Source: Prevotella sp. (lineage in GTDB: Bacteria; Bacteroidota; Bacteroidia; Bacteroidales; Bacteroidaceae). Taken from it: a stretch of DNA of 64,000 nt. The stretch is from positions 1-64,000 of the forward strand of contig JAFVGN010000044.1 of the NCBI GenBank assembly GCA_017474925.1, read 5' to 3'. This document shows positions 51,260-60,900 of the stretch, piece by piece. The translations under genes and the position numbers were made by a program. The notes beneath the pieces are model-generated. The model saw nothing but the letters and a program-made list of their open reading frames with translations, had not been told where the DNA came from and ran no database searches. The first letter of the stretch is position 1. The number at the start of each line of letters is the position of its first letter.

Positions 51260-53015
51260 GGGGACGTTTAAGCGTGATGTCCTGTGGCGTATGACGACCT
51301 TTGTGTGGCGACACTACAAATGGTCGATGGCCGTCGTGCTGGTCTGCGTCGTAGTGGCGTCACTCACTTCGTTGGTTTCGTCGCTCTTCACCCGTACCCT
51401 GATAGACGACTACATCGTACCGCTGACGCAGGTTGACAATCCCCAGTACGCTTCGCTGGCCCAGGCGCTGTTCAAGCTTGGATTGGTGCTGCTGGCTGGT
51501 ACTGTGTGCTCCTATGCCTACAACAGGCTCATGATCAGCATCTCACAAGGCACGATGCTGCGTCTGCGCAAGGCTGTCTTCGAGCGCATGGAGCAATTGC
51601 CCCTGAGCTATTTCGACCAGCGCTCCCACGGTGACATGATGTCAGTCTATACCAACGACGTTGACTCCCTTCGCCAGATGATCTCGACGGCGATGGCCCA
51701 GGTGCTGTCGTCCGTTGTCACCATTGTAGCTACCTTTACCTCGATGGTCGTACTGAGCATCCCCCTGACGTTGGTCTCCGTCCTCATGGCTTTTCTCATG
51801 GTGCTGGTGTCCGGCTGGCTGGGACGCCGCTCACGCTCCTACTTCCGCGCCCAGCAGCAGAGTCTGGCACAGGTCAACGGCTTCATCGAGGAAATGATGA
51901 CTGGCCAGAAGGTGGTCAAGGTGTTCTGCCACGAGCAGCAGGCCATCCGTCGCTTTGAGGACATCAACGAACAGTTACGCTCCTCGGCATGTAGCGCCAA
52001 CCGCATTGCCAATATCGTCATGCCCGTCAACGCCAACCTGGGCAACCTGGGTTATGTGCTCATTGCCGTCGTGGGTGCCACGCTGGCCCTGAGTGGCTAC
52101 TGGACTGTCTCGCTGGGAACCATTGTTGCCTTCCTTCAGCTGAACAAGAGCTTCACCCAGCCCATCACACAGGTGTCGCAGCAAATCAACAGCGTGCTCA
52201 ATGCCTCCGTGGGAGCTGAGCGTGTCTTCGCCCTGACTGACGAGCTGCCCGAGGTCGACGAAGGCACCGTCACGCTGCAGCATCCCCTGGGCGATGTCGA
52301 TTTCCAGGATGTCGACTTCAGCTATACGCCCCAGCGCCAGATATTGTTCGACATAGATATCAATACCTCGCCTGGCCAGAAGATAGCCTTCGTTGGAGGC
52401 ACGGGAGCCGGCAAGACCACTATCATCAACCTCATCAACCGCTTCTACGAGATTCAGGGAGGCCGCATCCTCTACGACGGCATCCCCATTACAGATATCA
52501 CCAAGCAGTCGTTGCGCCAGAGCATGAGCATCGTACTGCAGGAGACTCGTCTCTTTACAGGCACCGTTCTCGACAACATCCGCTACGGACGGCTTGATGC
52601 TACGGACGAGGAGTGCCGCGAAGCAGCCCGCCTGGTGGGTGCCGACGACTTCATACGCCGTCTGGCCGACGGCTACGACACGCTGCTGCAAGGTGATGGC
52701 GGCAACCTCTCTCAGGGTGAGCGTCAGCTGTTGGCCATCAGCCGCGCTGCCGTTGCCAATCCTCCCGTGCTGATACTCGACGAGGCCACCAGCAGCATCG
52801 ACACCCGCACGGAGCGCCTCGTCCAGCAGGGCATGGATCGCCTCATGCAGGGACGAACCACTTTCGTCATCGCCCATAGGCTCTCCACCGTCCGCAATGC
52901 CGACCAGATTATCGTCCTCGACCACGGGCGTATACTCGAACAGGGCACCCATGAGCAGCTGCTCCGCCTCCGTGGTCGCTACTACCAGTTGTATATGGGT
53001 AATCTTAAGGTTTAG
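51252..53015 (+). CDS. ABC exporter half-transporter with consensus catalytic site
   Basis: About 587 residues from MPKGTFKRDVLWRMTT; ATG 51219 would overlap the upstream gene much more. Six membrane helices precede an NBD with Walker A GGTGAGKTT (382-390), signature NLSQGERQLL and Walker B LILDEATSSID with the proper glutamate. It overlaps the first half-transporter by 8 bp, forming a heterodimeric multidrug/lipid-type exporter. Confidence 0.92.
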   Translation: MPKGTFKRDVLWRMTTFVWRHYKWSMAVVLVCVVVASLTSLVSSLFTRTLIDDYIVPLTQVDNPQYASLAQALFKLGLVLLAGTVCSYAYNRLMISISQGTMLRLRKAVFERMEQLPLSYFDQRSHGDMMSVYTNDVDSLRQMISTAMAQVLSSVVTIVATFTSMVVLSIPLTLVSVLMAFLMVLVSGWLGRRSRSYFRAQQQSLAQVNGFIEEMMTGQKVVKVFCHEQQAIRRFEDINEQLRSSACSANRIANIVMPVNANLGNLGYVLIAVVGATLALSGYWTVSLGTIVAFLQLNKSFTQPITQVSQQINSVLNASVGAERVFALTDELPEVDEGTVTLQHPLGDVDFQDVDFSYTPQRQILFDIDINTSPGQKIAFVGGTGAGKTTIINLINRFYEIQGGRILYDGIPITDITKQSLRQSMSIVLQETRLFTGTVLDNIRYGRLDATDEECREAARLVGADDFIRRLADGYDTLLQGDGGNLSQGERQLLAISRAAVANPPVLILDEATSSIDTRTERLVQQGMDRLMQGRTTFVIAHRLSTVRNADQIIVLDHGRILEQGTHEQLLRLRGRYYQLYMGNLKV

Positions 53016-53330
53016 ACATGCTGACAGTCAACCTAAATTAGGGAACGTCACTAAGTGATACCTCTCATCCTTCCTGTCAACCTCGAAAACGCCTTTGTTT
53101 ATAAGGGTTTCAGTACGGGAGAGATTTTTTCAAGCCCTCCCATATCTCTCCCTTACCTCTTATGGATCCCTCCTGTTAGACTTCATCTGGGAACGGAAGG
53201 GACTGTTGGGGAATTGCTGTTCATTACGTTCGGAGTAATTGGAAATACTCCAAGAGTATTCAAAATTTCTTTCGGAGTAACATTTTTTTGCTTTGCAGAA
53301 GTTCTTTGCATTCGGAAAAGCTCAAATAAA

Positions 53331-53362
53331 TTTGGCTTTTCTCTCGTTTTTTCGTAACTTTG
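53331..53362 (+). promoter_or_regulatory. Promoter of the thioredoxin-fold lipoprotein gene
   Basis: TTTG (53331-53334) and TAACTTTG (53355-53362), 20 bp apart, match Bacteroidales -33/-7 elements. The remaining part of the 376-bp gap 53016-53391 holds no gene that I can support. Confidence 0.65.
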
Positions 53363-53391
53363 CAGTCTAATATATAAAAGAAGTATCAAAA

Positions 53392-54534
53392 ATGAAGAAA
53401 TATTTCATGCTGGCTATGGCTGTTTTGACCATAGCATCGTGTACTGACAGCAAGTTCCATGTTCAGGGGAACATCACTAATGCAAAGGACTCTGTGCTCT
53501 ATTTCGAGAATATTGGCTTGGCGGGTTACGAGCTGCTCGACTCGGCCAGGCTGGACGCTGACGGCAGTTTCAGCTTCAGCGGCGAGAGGCCAGAGGCTCC
53601 TGAGTTCTACCGTCTGCGTATCAGCGACCAGATCATCTCGCTCTCCATCGACTCTACGGAGACCGTCACCGTCAAGGCCCAGTGGCCACAGATGGCCAGC
53701 CAGTACGAGGTCAGCGGTTCCGCAGAGTGCCAGACCATCAAGGAGCTGGCCCTGAAGCAGATGGAGCTGCAGCAGCGCGCCATCGCCGTCAGCAACAATC
53801 CCACGCTTAGTGGCGCCCAGGTCAACGACAGCATCCTCGCTATGGTCAGTCGCTACAAGGACGAGGTGAAGCGCCAATACATCCTCCCCAATCCTGCCAA
53901 ACCCTCTGCCTATTTTGCCCTTTTCCAGACCCTGGGAAACCTGCTGCTGTTTAATCCTCGTGCCGACAAGGACGACATCAAGGTCTATGCCGCCGTGGCT
54001 ACTAGCTGGGATGCCTTCTGGCCCGAGGCCGAGCGAGGCAAGAACCTGCACAATATAGCCATTGAGGGCATGAAGAACATCCGCATCAGCGAGACTCAGG
54101 GACTCCGTGGCATCGACCCCTCGAAAGTGCAGGAGACGGGACTTATCGACATCGCTCTGCGCGACAACAAGGGACAGATGCGTCGTTTGAGCGACCTGAA
54201 GGGACAAGTCGTGCTGCTCGACTTCCACGTCTTTGCTACCAACGACTCGCCAGCCCGTATCCTGCTCTTGCGCGAGCTTTATAACAAGTACCAGTCACAG
54301 GGTTTCCAGATCTATCAGGTCAGCCTCGATTCTGACGAGCATTTCTGGAAACAGCAAACCGCTGCGCTGCCTTGGATTAGTGTCCGCGAGGACAAGGGCA
54401 TCAACTCCAGCACCCTGTCGCTCTACAACATTCAGGCAGTACCAGATTTCTTCCTCATCGACCGCGGCAACAACCTTGTAGGCCGCTCGCAGAACATCAA
54501 GGATCTGGAACAGACCATCAGGAGCCTGCTTTAG
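53392..54534 (+). CDS. DUF4369/thioredoxin-fold lipoprotein lacking CXXC
   Basis: 380 residues. A lipoprotein signal ends IASC (cysteine 17). Residues about 20-110 are a DUF4369-like beta domain (FHVQGNITNAKDSVLYFENI); a helical middle and a TlpA-like thioredoxin domain (about 250-380) follow. Where TlpA has DFWASWCGPC, this protein has DFHVFATNDSP (D277 on), with threonine and serine at the cysteine positions. The fold remains (VPDFFLIDRGNNLVG) but disulphide chemistry cannot. Confidence 0.82.
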   Translation: MKKYFMLAMAVLTIASCTDSKFHVQGNITNAKDSVLYFENIGLAGYELLDSARLDADGSFSFSGERPEAPEFYRLRISDQIISLSIDSTETVTVKAQWPQMASQYEVSGSAECQTIKELALKQMELQQRAIAVSNNPTLSGAQVNDSILAMVSRYKDEVKRQYILPNPAKPSAYFALFQTLGNLLLFNPRADKDDIKVYAAVATSWDAFWPEAERGKNLHNIAIEGMKNIRISETQGLRGIDPSKVQETGLIDIALRDNKGQMRRLSDLKGQVVLLDFHVFATNDSPARILLLRELYNKYQSQGFQIYQVSLDSDEHFWKQQTAALPWISVREDKGINSSTLSLYNIQAVPDFFLIDRGNNLVGRSQNIKDLEQTIRSLL

Positions 54535-54550
54535 TGTAGGCATATTCTTC

Positions 54551-54609
54551 AATAACCTGCCTTTATTCATCAATAAGGGCAGGTTATTTGTCAATAAGGG
54601 TGGGTTATT
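54551..54609. terminator. Bidirectional terminator with a third repeated arm
   Basis: AATAACCTGCCTTTATT (54551-54567) pairs with AATAAGGGCAGGTTATT (54572-54588) across CATC: a 17-bp stem with one G-U pair, A/T-flanked on both sides. A further copy of the 3' arm, AATAAGGGTGGGTTATT (54593-54609), reaches the last stop of the minus-strand gene and could pair with the same 5' arm. Confidence 0.8.
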
Positions 54610-56594
54610 CATTTCAACGTTTTCAGTACGTTTTCGAGTCCTTCGACATTACGAGGGCAGGCAATGATAATACCGTCAGGGCCGATGACAACCGTCTCAG
54701 GCCACGAGCAGATGCCATATAAATTCCAAGCCGCTTTCGTAGCCAGTTGTGGCCAGGGGAGTTGCTCCTCTTTCAAACGCTCAGTCCACTTGCTGTTTGG
54801 GTTATTGATGGCATCAGTGGCTAGACTGATGATTTCTACATTTTTTGTTTTGTGATACTTTTCGTAGAGTTTGCACAGCTGTGGCAGAATGTCGAACTGG
54901 TCGCGATGCCAACTCTCCCAGAAGTGTAGCACTACATATCCTTTGCCTACATACTCTTTCAGTTCATGATAGTTACCCAGTGTGTCCACAAGCAGCACGT
55001 TCTCATAATGCTTTCCAGGAAGACGTTTCTCCAAACCGGCCACGTATTCTTTGACGGGAGCCATCAGCAGATGGTTGGCGTAACGGAAATTGTTGCTTAC
55101 AAAGGGCTTCAACTCGTCGTAGGTCAGTTCAGAATAAAACTTGTAGAGGGCGTAAGTTCTCAGCAGGTCGTCTTTGCCAGAGAAGATGACTTGTCGATAG
55201 CGCTCACATTGTCTGTTGATGGCAGCATCCAATTCTGCACGGTCCTTTATTTTTAGCATACGCATTCGTTCTGCTTCCGTCTCATTCACAAAGTTGTTGC
55301 GCTGTTGCGATGCTTTTGAACTTTTGACGGAACCATGCTTCAGGTCTGCCTTGACGGGTTGGCCATCGACCCAAAAGTAGGTCATAGAACGATTGTCTAG
55401 CAAGAGGTAGCATACCTCATCTTTAGGCAACTGACAAGTAAAAGAGAAACGACCGTTTTTAACAGGAAATCTTCCAAACACCTCAGAATGCGACACACTA
55501 CGACGGACACTGATGCTGTCGGCATCGTCAGGGGCAGTGCCACTAATCTGACAGTCAACCAGCTGCAGGTCTGACGATTCATTTACTACCAGTCCATTGT
55601 AGGTCACAAACTTCATAAGCTGTGAGGTGGTAACAGAGGATGACACTATCATGGCAGGCCGACTCTTCACTTCACCGCCCTCATCCTGATAGTGCTCGCT
55701 CTTCTTGTAGAGCGTATAGCAGGTATAGCCAAACATTTCCTTGTGTTTCTGTCCGACGGCAGACTCGGTGAAAGGATGAAGGATGTTAATCAGCGTGTTG
55801 TACTGTTCGTGGGTCAGCGTGTTGGGATAGCCGTCACACATCTTGTGAAGAATAACTACGGCAGCCGTCTTTCCTTCTGTTGTCTCACGCTGGTATATCT
55901 GACAGGTTTGCCTGACCTTGGCCAGCAATTCCTCGTATGTCTGAGGGGATGATGAATTTGGAGCGTACTTGATAGTAGCTGTCAGTTCCTGCTCCTTTCG
56001 CTCAGAATAAGGTCGAATGAAAGGCATGTGCCCGAGTTTCTTGGCATGAATCTCAAAGATAGTACCATTCATAAGCCATGTATTTCCTATCTGTTTGTCC
56101 TGCTTTATCTGCTGTTCCCACAACAAAAGAAGGGCATAGCGATAGCCGTTTGTCATGTCGAAGGACAGTAGTCTGATGTTCTGTTTTTTCCCAAATACAT
56201 ACTTTCCGCTTACGTAACCATTACTATTTCCTGATGACCATTGTATGCCAGGAATCAATGGATCTCCATCATTTGCATCATGCATGTAGATTTCCTTGGC
56301 ATGCATCGCTTCACTACGCAGGGCCTGTTCCAGTTCTTTCAGGTGCGGAAACAGGATGGTCGAGTTATCGCTGTCCATGCCAAACACCATACTGAAACTG
56401 TAAGCTATCGTCTTACTGCCCGAAACCTCGTCGCTGTTGACGACTCGTCCTTTGTCAACGTTATACTCGCCGGAGGCAACGAAAGCCTGCAGCTTATCAT
56501 GGATATTACGAACGGCATCGTTCACCTGAGCCTGGGCTGACACAGCAAGTATCAGGATTATCACCATAACAATAGTTCTATTCTTCATCATCAT
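54609..56594 (-). CDS. Thioredoxin-like envelope protein lacking CXXC
   Basis: 661 residues. Signal peptide TIVMVIILILAVSAQAQ. A long unrecognised middle contains a DUF4369-like piece (about 360-430), and a C-terminal TlpA-type domain spans about 520-661. Its active-site position reads HFWESWHRDQ (H563, Q566 for the two cysteines), so redox activity is lost. Its start overlaps the anti-sigma gene, making it the third gene of a sigma/anti-sigma operon and probably part of that stress or substrate response. Confidence 0.78.
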   Translation of the reverse strand: MMMKNRTIVMVIILILAVSAQAQVNDAVRNIHDKLQAFVASGEYNVDKGRVVNSDEVSGSKTIAYSFSMVFGMDSDNSTILFPHLKELEQALRSEAMHAKEIYMHDANDGDPLIPGIQWSSGNSNGYVSGKYVFGKKQNIRLLSFDMTNGYRYALLLLWEQQIKQDKQIGNTWLMNGTIFEIHAKKLGHMPFIRPYSERKEQELTATIKYAPNSSSPQTYEELLAKVRQTCQIYQRETTEGKTAAVVILHKMCDGYPNTLTHEQYNTLINILHPFTESAVGQKHKEMFGYTCYTLYKKSEHYQDEGGEVKSRPAMIVSSSVTTSQLMKFVTYNGLVVNESSDLQLVDCQISGTAPDDADSISVRRSVSHSEVFGRFPVKNGRFSFTCQLPKDEVCYLLLDNRSMTYFWVDGQPVKADLKHGSVKSSKASQQRNNFVNETEAERMRMLKIKDRAELDAAINRQCERYRQVIFSGKDDLLRTYALYKFYSELTYDELKPFVSNNFRYANHLLMAPVKEYVAGLEKRLPGKHYENVLLVDTLGNYHELKEYVGKGYVVLHFWESWHRDQFDILPQLCKLYEKYHKTKNVEIISLATDAINNPNSKWTERLKEEQLPWPQLATKAAWNLYGICSWPETVVIGPDGIIIACPRNVEGLENVLKTLK

Positions 56595-57249
56595 TATTTT
56601 TTACAGGGTTAATAATTGCGGCCTCGTGGGACTGGACATCTTTATGCAACTCATTCAGAATGTAGTTGTTGACAATACGCTGCAGTCGTTCATCAGCATG
56701 CATCACTTGATGAATGCGTTCTATATAAAGGCTGTCCTCAATCAGGGCCAGTTCGCGTTCTATCTTGTTGATATAGTAGTCGAGGCTGTCAGCTGTTGAG
56801 GCAGAATCTTCTAACCTCACAGCCTGATGATCCCGTACTACTAATTTTATGTCTGTTCTATTAGCCTTTCGTTTTTCCTCTTTTGCTGACAGTTCCCGAC
56901 TAAAGGCGGCTGTAACTGCTTTACTGTCCACATCCAGTCCGCTCCCTTCGGACTTGGAGTCCGCTCCCGACGGATTCGGAGTCCGTTCCCTTCGGACTAA
57001 ATCGTTCTGTGCTACCGGCTTTTCATTTTCTCTGGTATCCATATTCGTCGTTAGCATGACAAGCAGCATGATGCTGGCAGCGATGGCGGCGACAGCAGCT
57101 ACGAAGATCCGGACCTGTTTAGCAGGCTTAGCCTTTGGGCAATCCAGATCTGGCAGACTGTCAATGATGCGGTTCGTCAGCTCATCAGGGTTGCTGATGA
57201 CGGGCTTTTGTTGCTGCAAGCAATTGAGTATGTCGTCAATCTTCTTCAT
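56578..57249 (-). CDS. Putative anti-sigma factor (membrane protein)
   Basis: 223 residues. A cytoplasmic N-terminus of about 45 residues precedes one membrane helix (VRIFVAAVAAIAASIMLLVM), then a periplasmic part. It overlaps the upstream ECF sigma gene by 14 bp, the classic anti-sigma position, although no zinc motif is visible. Residues about 85-106 (RRERTPNPSGADSKSEGSG) are encoded by three tandem 22-bp repeats and look foreign to the fold. Confidence 0.7.
   Translation of the reverse strand: MKKIDDILNCLQQQKPVISNPDELTNRIIDSLPDLDCPKAKPAKQVRIFVAAVAAIAASIMLLVMLTTNMDTRENEKPVAQNDLVRRERTPNPSGADSKSEGSGLDVDSKAVTAAFSRELSAKEEKRKANRTDIKLVVRDHQAVRLEDSASTADSLDYYINKIERELALIEDSLYIERIHQVMHADERLQRIVNNYILNELHKDVQSHEAAIINPVKNNDDEE
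56937..57002 (-). repeat. Three tandem 22-bp palindromic repeats inside a coding gene
   Basis: Units start at 56937, 56959 and 56981 on the plus strand. Each begins GTCCG; units 1 and 3 are imperfect palindromes, GTCCG(C/T)TCCCTTCGGAC. The period of 22 is not a multiple of three, so three copies (66 bp) keep the frame while gain or loss of one copy would not. Confidence 0.85.
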
Positions 57250-57793
57250 ATCCTAAGTCTTTTAGTCGTTTACGTATAGTCTGGCGAGCCACATAGAGAT
57301 TGCTTTTCACTTGTCGGGCATCCATTCCTGTTATCTGTTCTGCTTCCTGCGAGGAAAGCCCTTCCATTTGGCAGAGTGTGAACACAAGCCGTTGCTTCTC
57401 GCTCAGCCCTTCTGCCAATAACCTGATAATAGATATCCATTCGCTGTTCTCTAACGTGCGTTGACTGTCGCTATCAGAGGCAAAACAATGTAAGACATAC
57501 TCATCATCAGGCATCGGACAGACTAACTTGGTGGCTTTCATTCGATCGAGACATTGTCTTGTTGCTATCGTGTAGAGCCAGGTAGTGAACGATCTCTGGG
57601 GGTCATAGTTTCTGAGGTTCTGCCACACTCGTATAAAGGTTTCCTGCACCACATCCTTTGCCTCTTCTTCATCGCCCAACATTTTCAGCGACAACGAAAA
57701 CAGCATCTGTTGATACCTTTCTACCACCCATTTGAACGCAGTCTTATCGCCGCACTGACATCGTGTGAGTATTTCGTTGTCTATCTGCTCCAT
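57236..57793 (-). CDS. ECF-type RNA polymerase sigma factor
   Basis: 185 residues. Region 2 (EEAKDVVQETFIRVWQNL, TWLYTIATRQCLDRMKA) and region 4 (LLAEGLSEKQRLVFTLCQ, SSQEAEQITGMDARQVKSNL) are clear. It is the first gene of the sigma/anti-sigma/thioredoxin-like operon. No -7 box of the housekeeping type is obvious in 57794-57939, consistent with possible autoregulation. Confidence 0.92.
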   Translation of the reverse strand: MEQIDNEILTRCQCGDKTAFKWVVERYQQMLFSLSLKMLGDEEEAKDVVQETFIRVWQNLRNYDPQRSFTTWLYTIATRQCLDRMKATKLVCPMPDDEYVLHCFASDSDSQRTLENSEWISIIRLLAEGLSEKQRLVFTLCQMEGLSSQEAEQITGMDARQVKSNLYVARQTIRKRLKDLGYEED

Positions 57794-57939
57794 TTTATTC
57801 TTTGTTCACTTCGTCGAGTTAAACCTTCTAAAATATATACGATGGAGAAACCCTCAAGTCAAATCTATCTACATTTTTTCACAAGAAAAAGACGTTTTGG
57901 TGGTCCAAGGAATAGATGCTAATGATAAACTGGGCTACT

Positions 57940-57970
57940 AAAAAAACTGCTCAGCTATGGTAGCTGAGCA
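57940..57970 (-). terminator. Terminator overlapping the GH78 stop codon
   Basis: Read on the minus strand, a perfect 10-bp stem (57948-57957 with 57961-57970, 3-base loop) is followed by G and seven T. The stem contains the last codons and the TAG stop of the GH78-sialidase gene. Confidence 0.85.
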
Positions 57971-60900
57971 GGATCGATTTCTTTGTAGGCAACGCGCAAT
58001 CGTCGCCAAGTATAGATGGCATGGAGTTTGCCGTCCTTGCCCTGAATGATGCTGGGGTAGGAGTACTGGCTGATGGGCGAGTCCTCAAGTGTCAGGGCGT
58101 GTTGCCAATGGGTTCCGTCATCGCTGATGGCAATGGAGAGAGGGGTGCGGACCCCCTTCTTGGTACCTGGTAGCGAGGCGAAGTTGTTGTAGATAAGCAC
58201 ATGGCGACCGTCCTGCAGGGTTACGGCATCGGTGCCCGACTGGTTGTTGGGAACATCCAATAGTGTTACGTTAGTCCAGGTGTTACCGTTGTCGCTGGAG
58301 AAGGAGGTGCCTATCTTGCCGTTGCGGGTGCGCATCAGGACTTGCAGGCGACCGTCCTTTAGTTTCAAGATAGAGGGCTGGATGCAGTCGATGGGGTGGC
58401 GACCATCCTTCGTAGCTACGCCTCCGGCATCGGGAGCCTCGATGTCTTCCTTCTTGGAAGTGGCAGAGCCATTGGTTGCCTTCATGTCTTCGGTACGCAT
58501 GGCCAGTTCAGCCTTGATGGGACCTACATATTTCCATTCTTTCTTGGCGATGTCGTAAATTTCCATGTGGAACTTCCAACCATTGTCCTCTGTGCTGGAT
58601 GGACAGAGTAGGCGACCATTAATGATTTCGGGTTTGTTCTTGATAGGACCGAGGAATCCTTTGGGCAATGGTTCCTTGTCGCTCCAGGTCTTTCCGCCAT
58701 CTTTCGACTTGCATACCCATCCAGTCCAATCGGACACCTTCAATCCTACTTTGAAGAAAAGCCACAGCTCGCCGTTGGGCATTTCCGTGATGACGGGATT
58801 CCAGCAGGCTTTTCGTCTTTGGTCAGCAGAGGCGGTGCCTTTGCGCACAGGGCCTTCGGAAGCAGGGGTGCTCTCAGCGGTGATGCCTGCAATTTCGGCA
58901 TTCTTCGTGCCTAAGTTGAAGACACCGTCAGCAGCGAGGATGGGCTTGCTCCACTCGTTGGTGCCTTTTTTCTTGATGCTTACCCAGATGCAGACGTCGG
59001 GATTGCGCTCGTGCTTGCCTCCAAAGTAGGTGGCTACGAGGTCGCCCTTCTTCGTCTCCACGATGGTGGCAGCATGGCACTGGGGGAAGGAGGCCTGCTC
59101 GTAGAGGAACTCATCCTTGGTGATGGCAGGCGAGGCTGTCGGAATGTTACACGAGAAATGGTATTTACCTGAGCCAATAGTCTTGATGGTGCCATCGGGC
59201 AGGCAGAGGTCTGCTGTAGTGTTGCACGGAATCTGTACATCCCATTCCACATGTTGCAAGGTCTTTTTCCAACTACTGGTAATCGTTCCGTAGGGACTGT
59301 CGTAACTCACGTTAGCCCAAGGACAGTCCTGGATGCTGAAATCGGGCTTGAGCACGATGTGCTTATAGGCATTTCCCGTCTGACGGATACCGCCCAGGTA
59401 TTGGTAGCACCAGGTGACGAGGTCGCCCAGCAACATGACGTGGTTACCGCTGTTCATCTTGGGCGAGGCCTTGTCGCCGTTCCACAGTTCCCAGATGGTG
59501 GTGGCGCCGTTTTCGGCCATGTAGCCCCACGAGGGATAGCTGTGCTGGGTGGCTATCATGTAGGCAATGTCGCTGAAACCGCCTTCGCTGAGGCCGCGCA
59601 GCAGCCACGAGATGCCGATGACGCCACATGGCACATGGGCATCGTTCTTCAGGATGATGTTCTCCACTACGTTTTTGGTCACCTCTGCACGATACTGGGT
59701 TGGCACGATGCCAAAGCTAAGTGCCAGCAGGTTGGCCGTCGCTGTATTATTACCATAAAATATAGAGTCGGGATAGAGTGGATGACCGGGTGCTTTCGAC
59801 GTTCCTGCCTTGACGGTCAGGAAGTGCTTGTTGAAAGCCGCCATCATCTGTTCGCGGATGGGTTTCCAATAGTCTGCCTCGCACCCCCATTGCTCCATCA
59901 ACTGCAGGGTGCGGATGATGTAGGCCGTTGAGATGAGCGTCACGTCGGTCTTACGGGCTTCGTCCTGCGAGTGGATGAGTTCGAGCTTCTCGGGCGGTAC
60001 GCACCAGTCGGCGTACTTGCCGCAATGGATGATACCGTCGATGCCGTATTCCTCGATGATGTGGAGTACCCACTTTTTGATGTAGGGATAGCTGCGGTCG
60101 ATGGCCTCGCGGTTGCCGTATTGGCGGTAGAGCATGTCGCAGGTGAAGGGCAGCGCTGCCGCCCATGCCACGTCGTCGCTGTAGTAGTTCCAGAAGGCTG
60201 GAGCCACGTCGGGGATGCAGCCGTCGGTGCGCTGGGCTTCGCAGATGTCGCGCATCCACTTGGTGTACAGGCGCTCGTTGTCGAAGATGAACGACTCACC
60301 CAGCGAGCCCATAGTCCTGTCGCCCAGCCAGGGTTGTCGCTCGTCGCGCTGCGGACAGTCAACGGGCATGCCCTTGTAGTTGTCCAGGATGCCCCACCAG
60401 GCATTGCGTATCACCTTGTTCAGCAGGGTGTCGGAACACTCGAAACGTCCGATAGGTGCCATCTCGTCGGCAACCACCTCGGCTATGAAGTCGTCGTTCG
60501 TGGCATGCTTCAGGCCTATGACCTGGGCATACCTGAAGCCGTGGTAGACGAACGTGGGCGTCCACCAGCGTCCAGTTTTACCTTCCTGGCCGTTGCACAC
60601 GTAGATGTCCGTGGAACGGGCGTTGCGGAAATTCTCGCGGTAGAGCGTGCCGTCGGCGTTCAGCTTCTCGGCATAGACGATGCGGATGGTGTCGCCCTTG
60701 TCTCCGCGCATGCGGACTTTCAGCCAGCCGGCGATGTTCTGTCCCACGTCGACGATGTTGTCGTGTGGGGACAGCGTCCTGACTTGCTGTGGCACATTTC
60801 CTGTGCCAAGGTCAGAGAGTGGCGTGGCGGTCATTCCCTCAGTCATCTGCGCACGCAGGTATGCCTGGGGAATGTCTGTCCGTTCTGCTTTCATCCATGA

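Noticed and set aside
49568..52952. Long minus-strand frames (329 and 325 codons) over the ABC exporter genes
   Set aside because: Shadows of two clear ABC half-transporters; composition is artefactual (many Gln, His, Asp, Gly) and no start context is seen.
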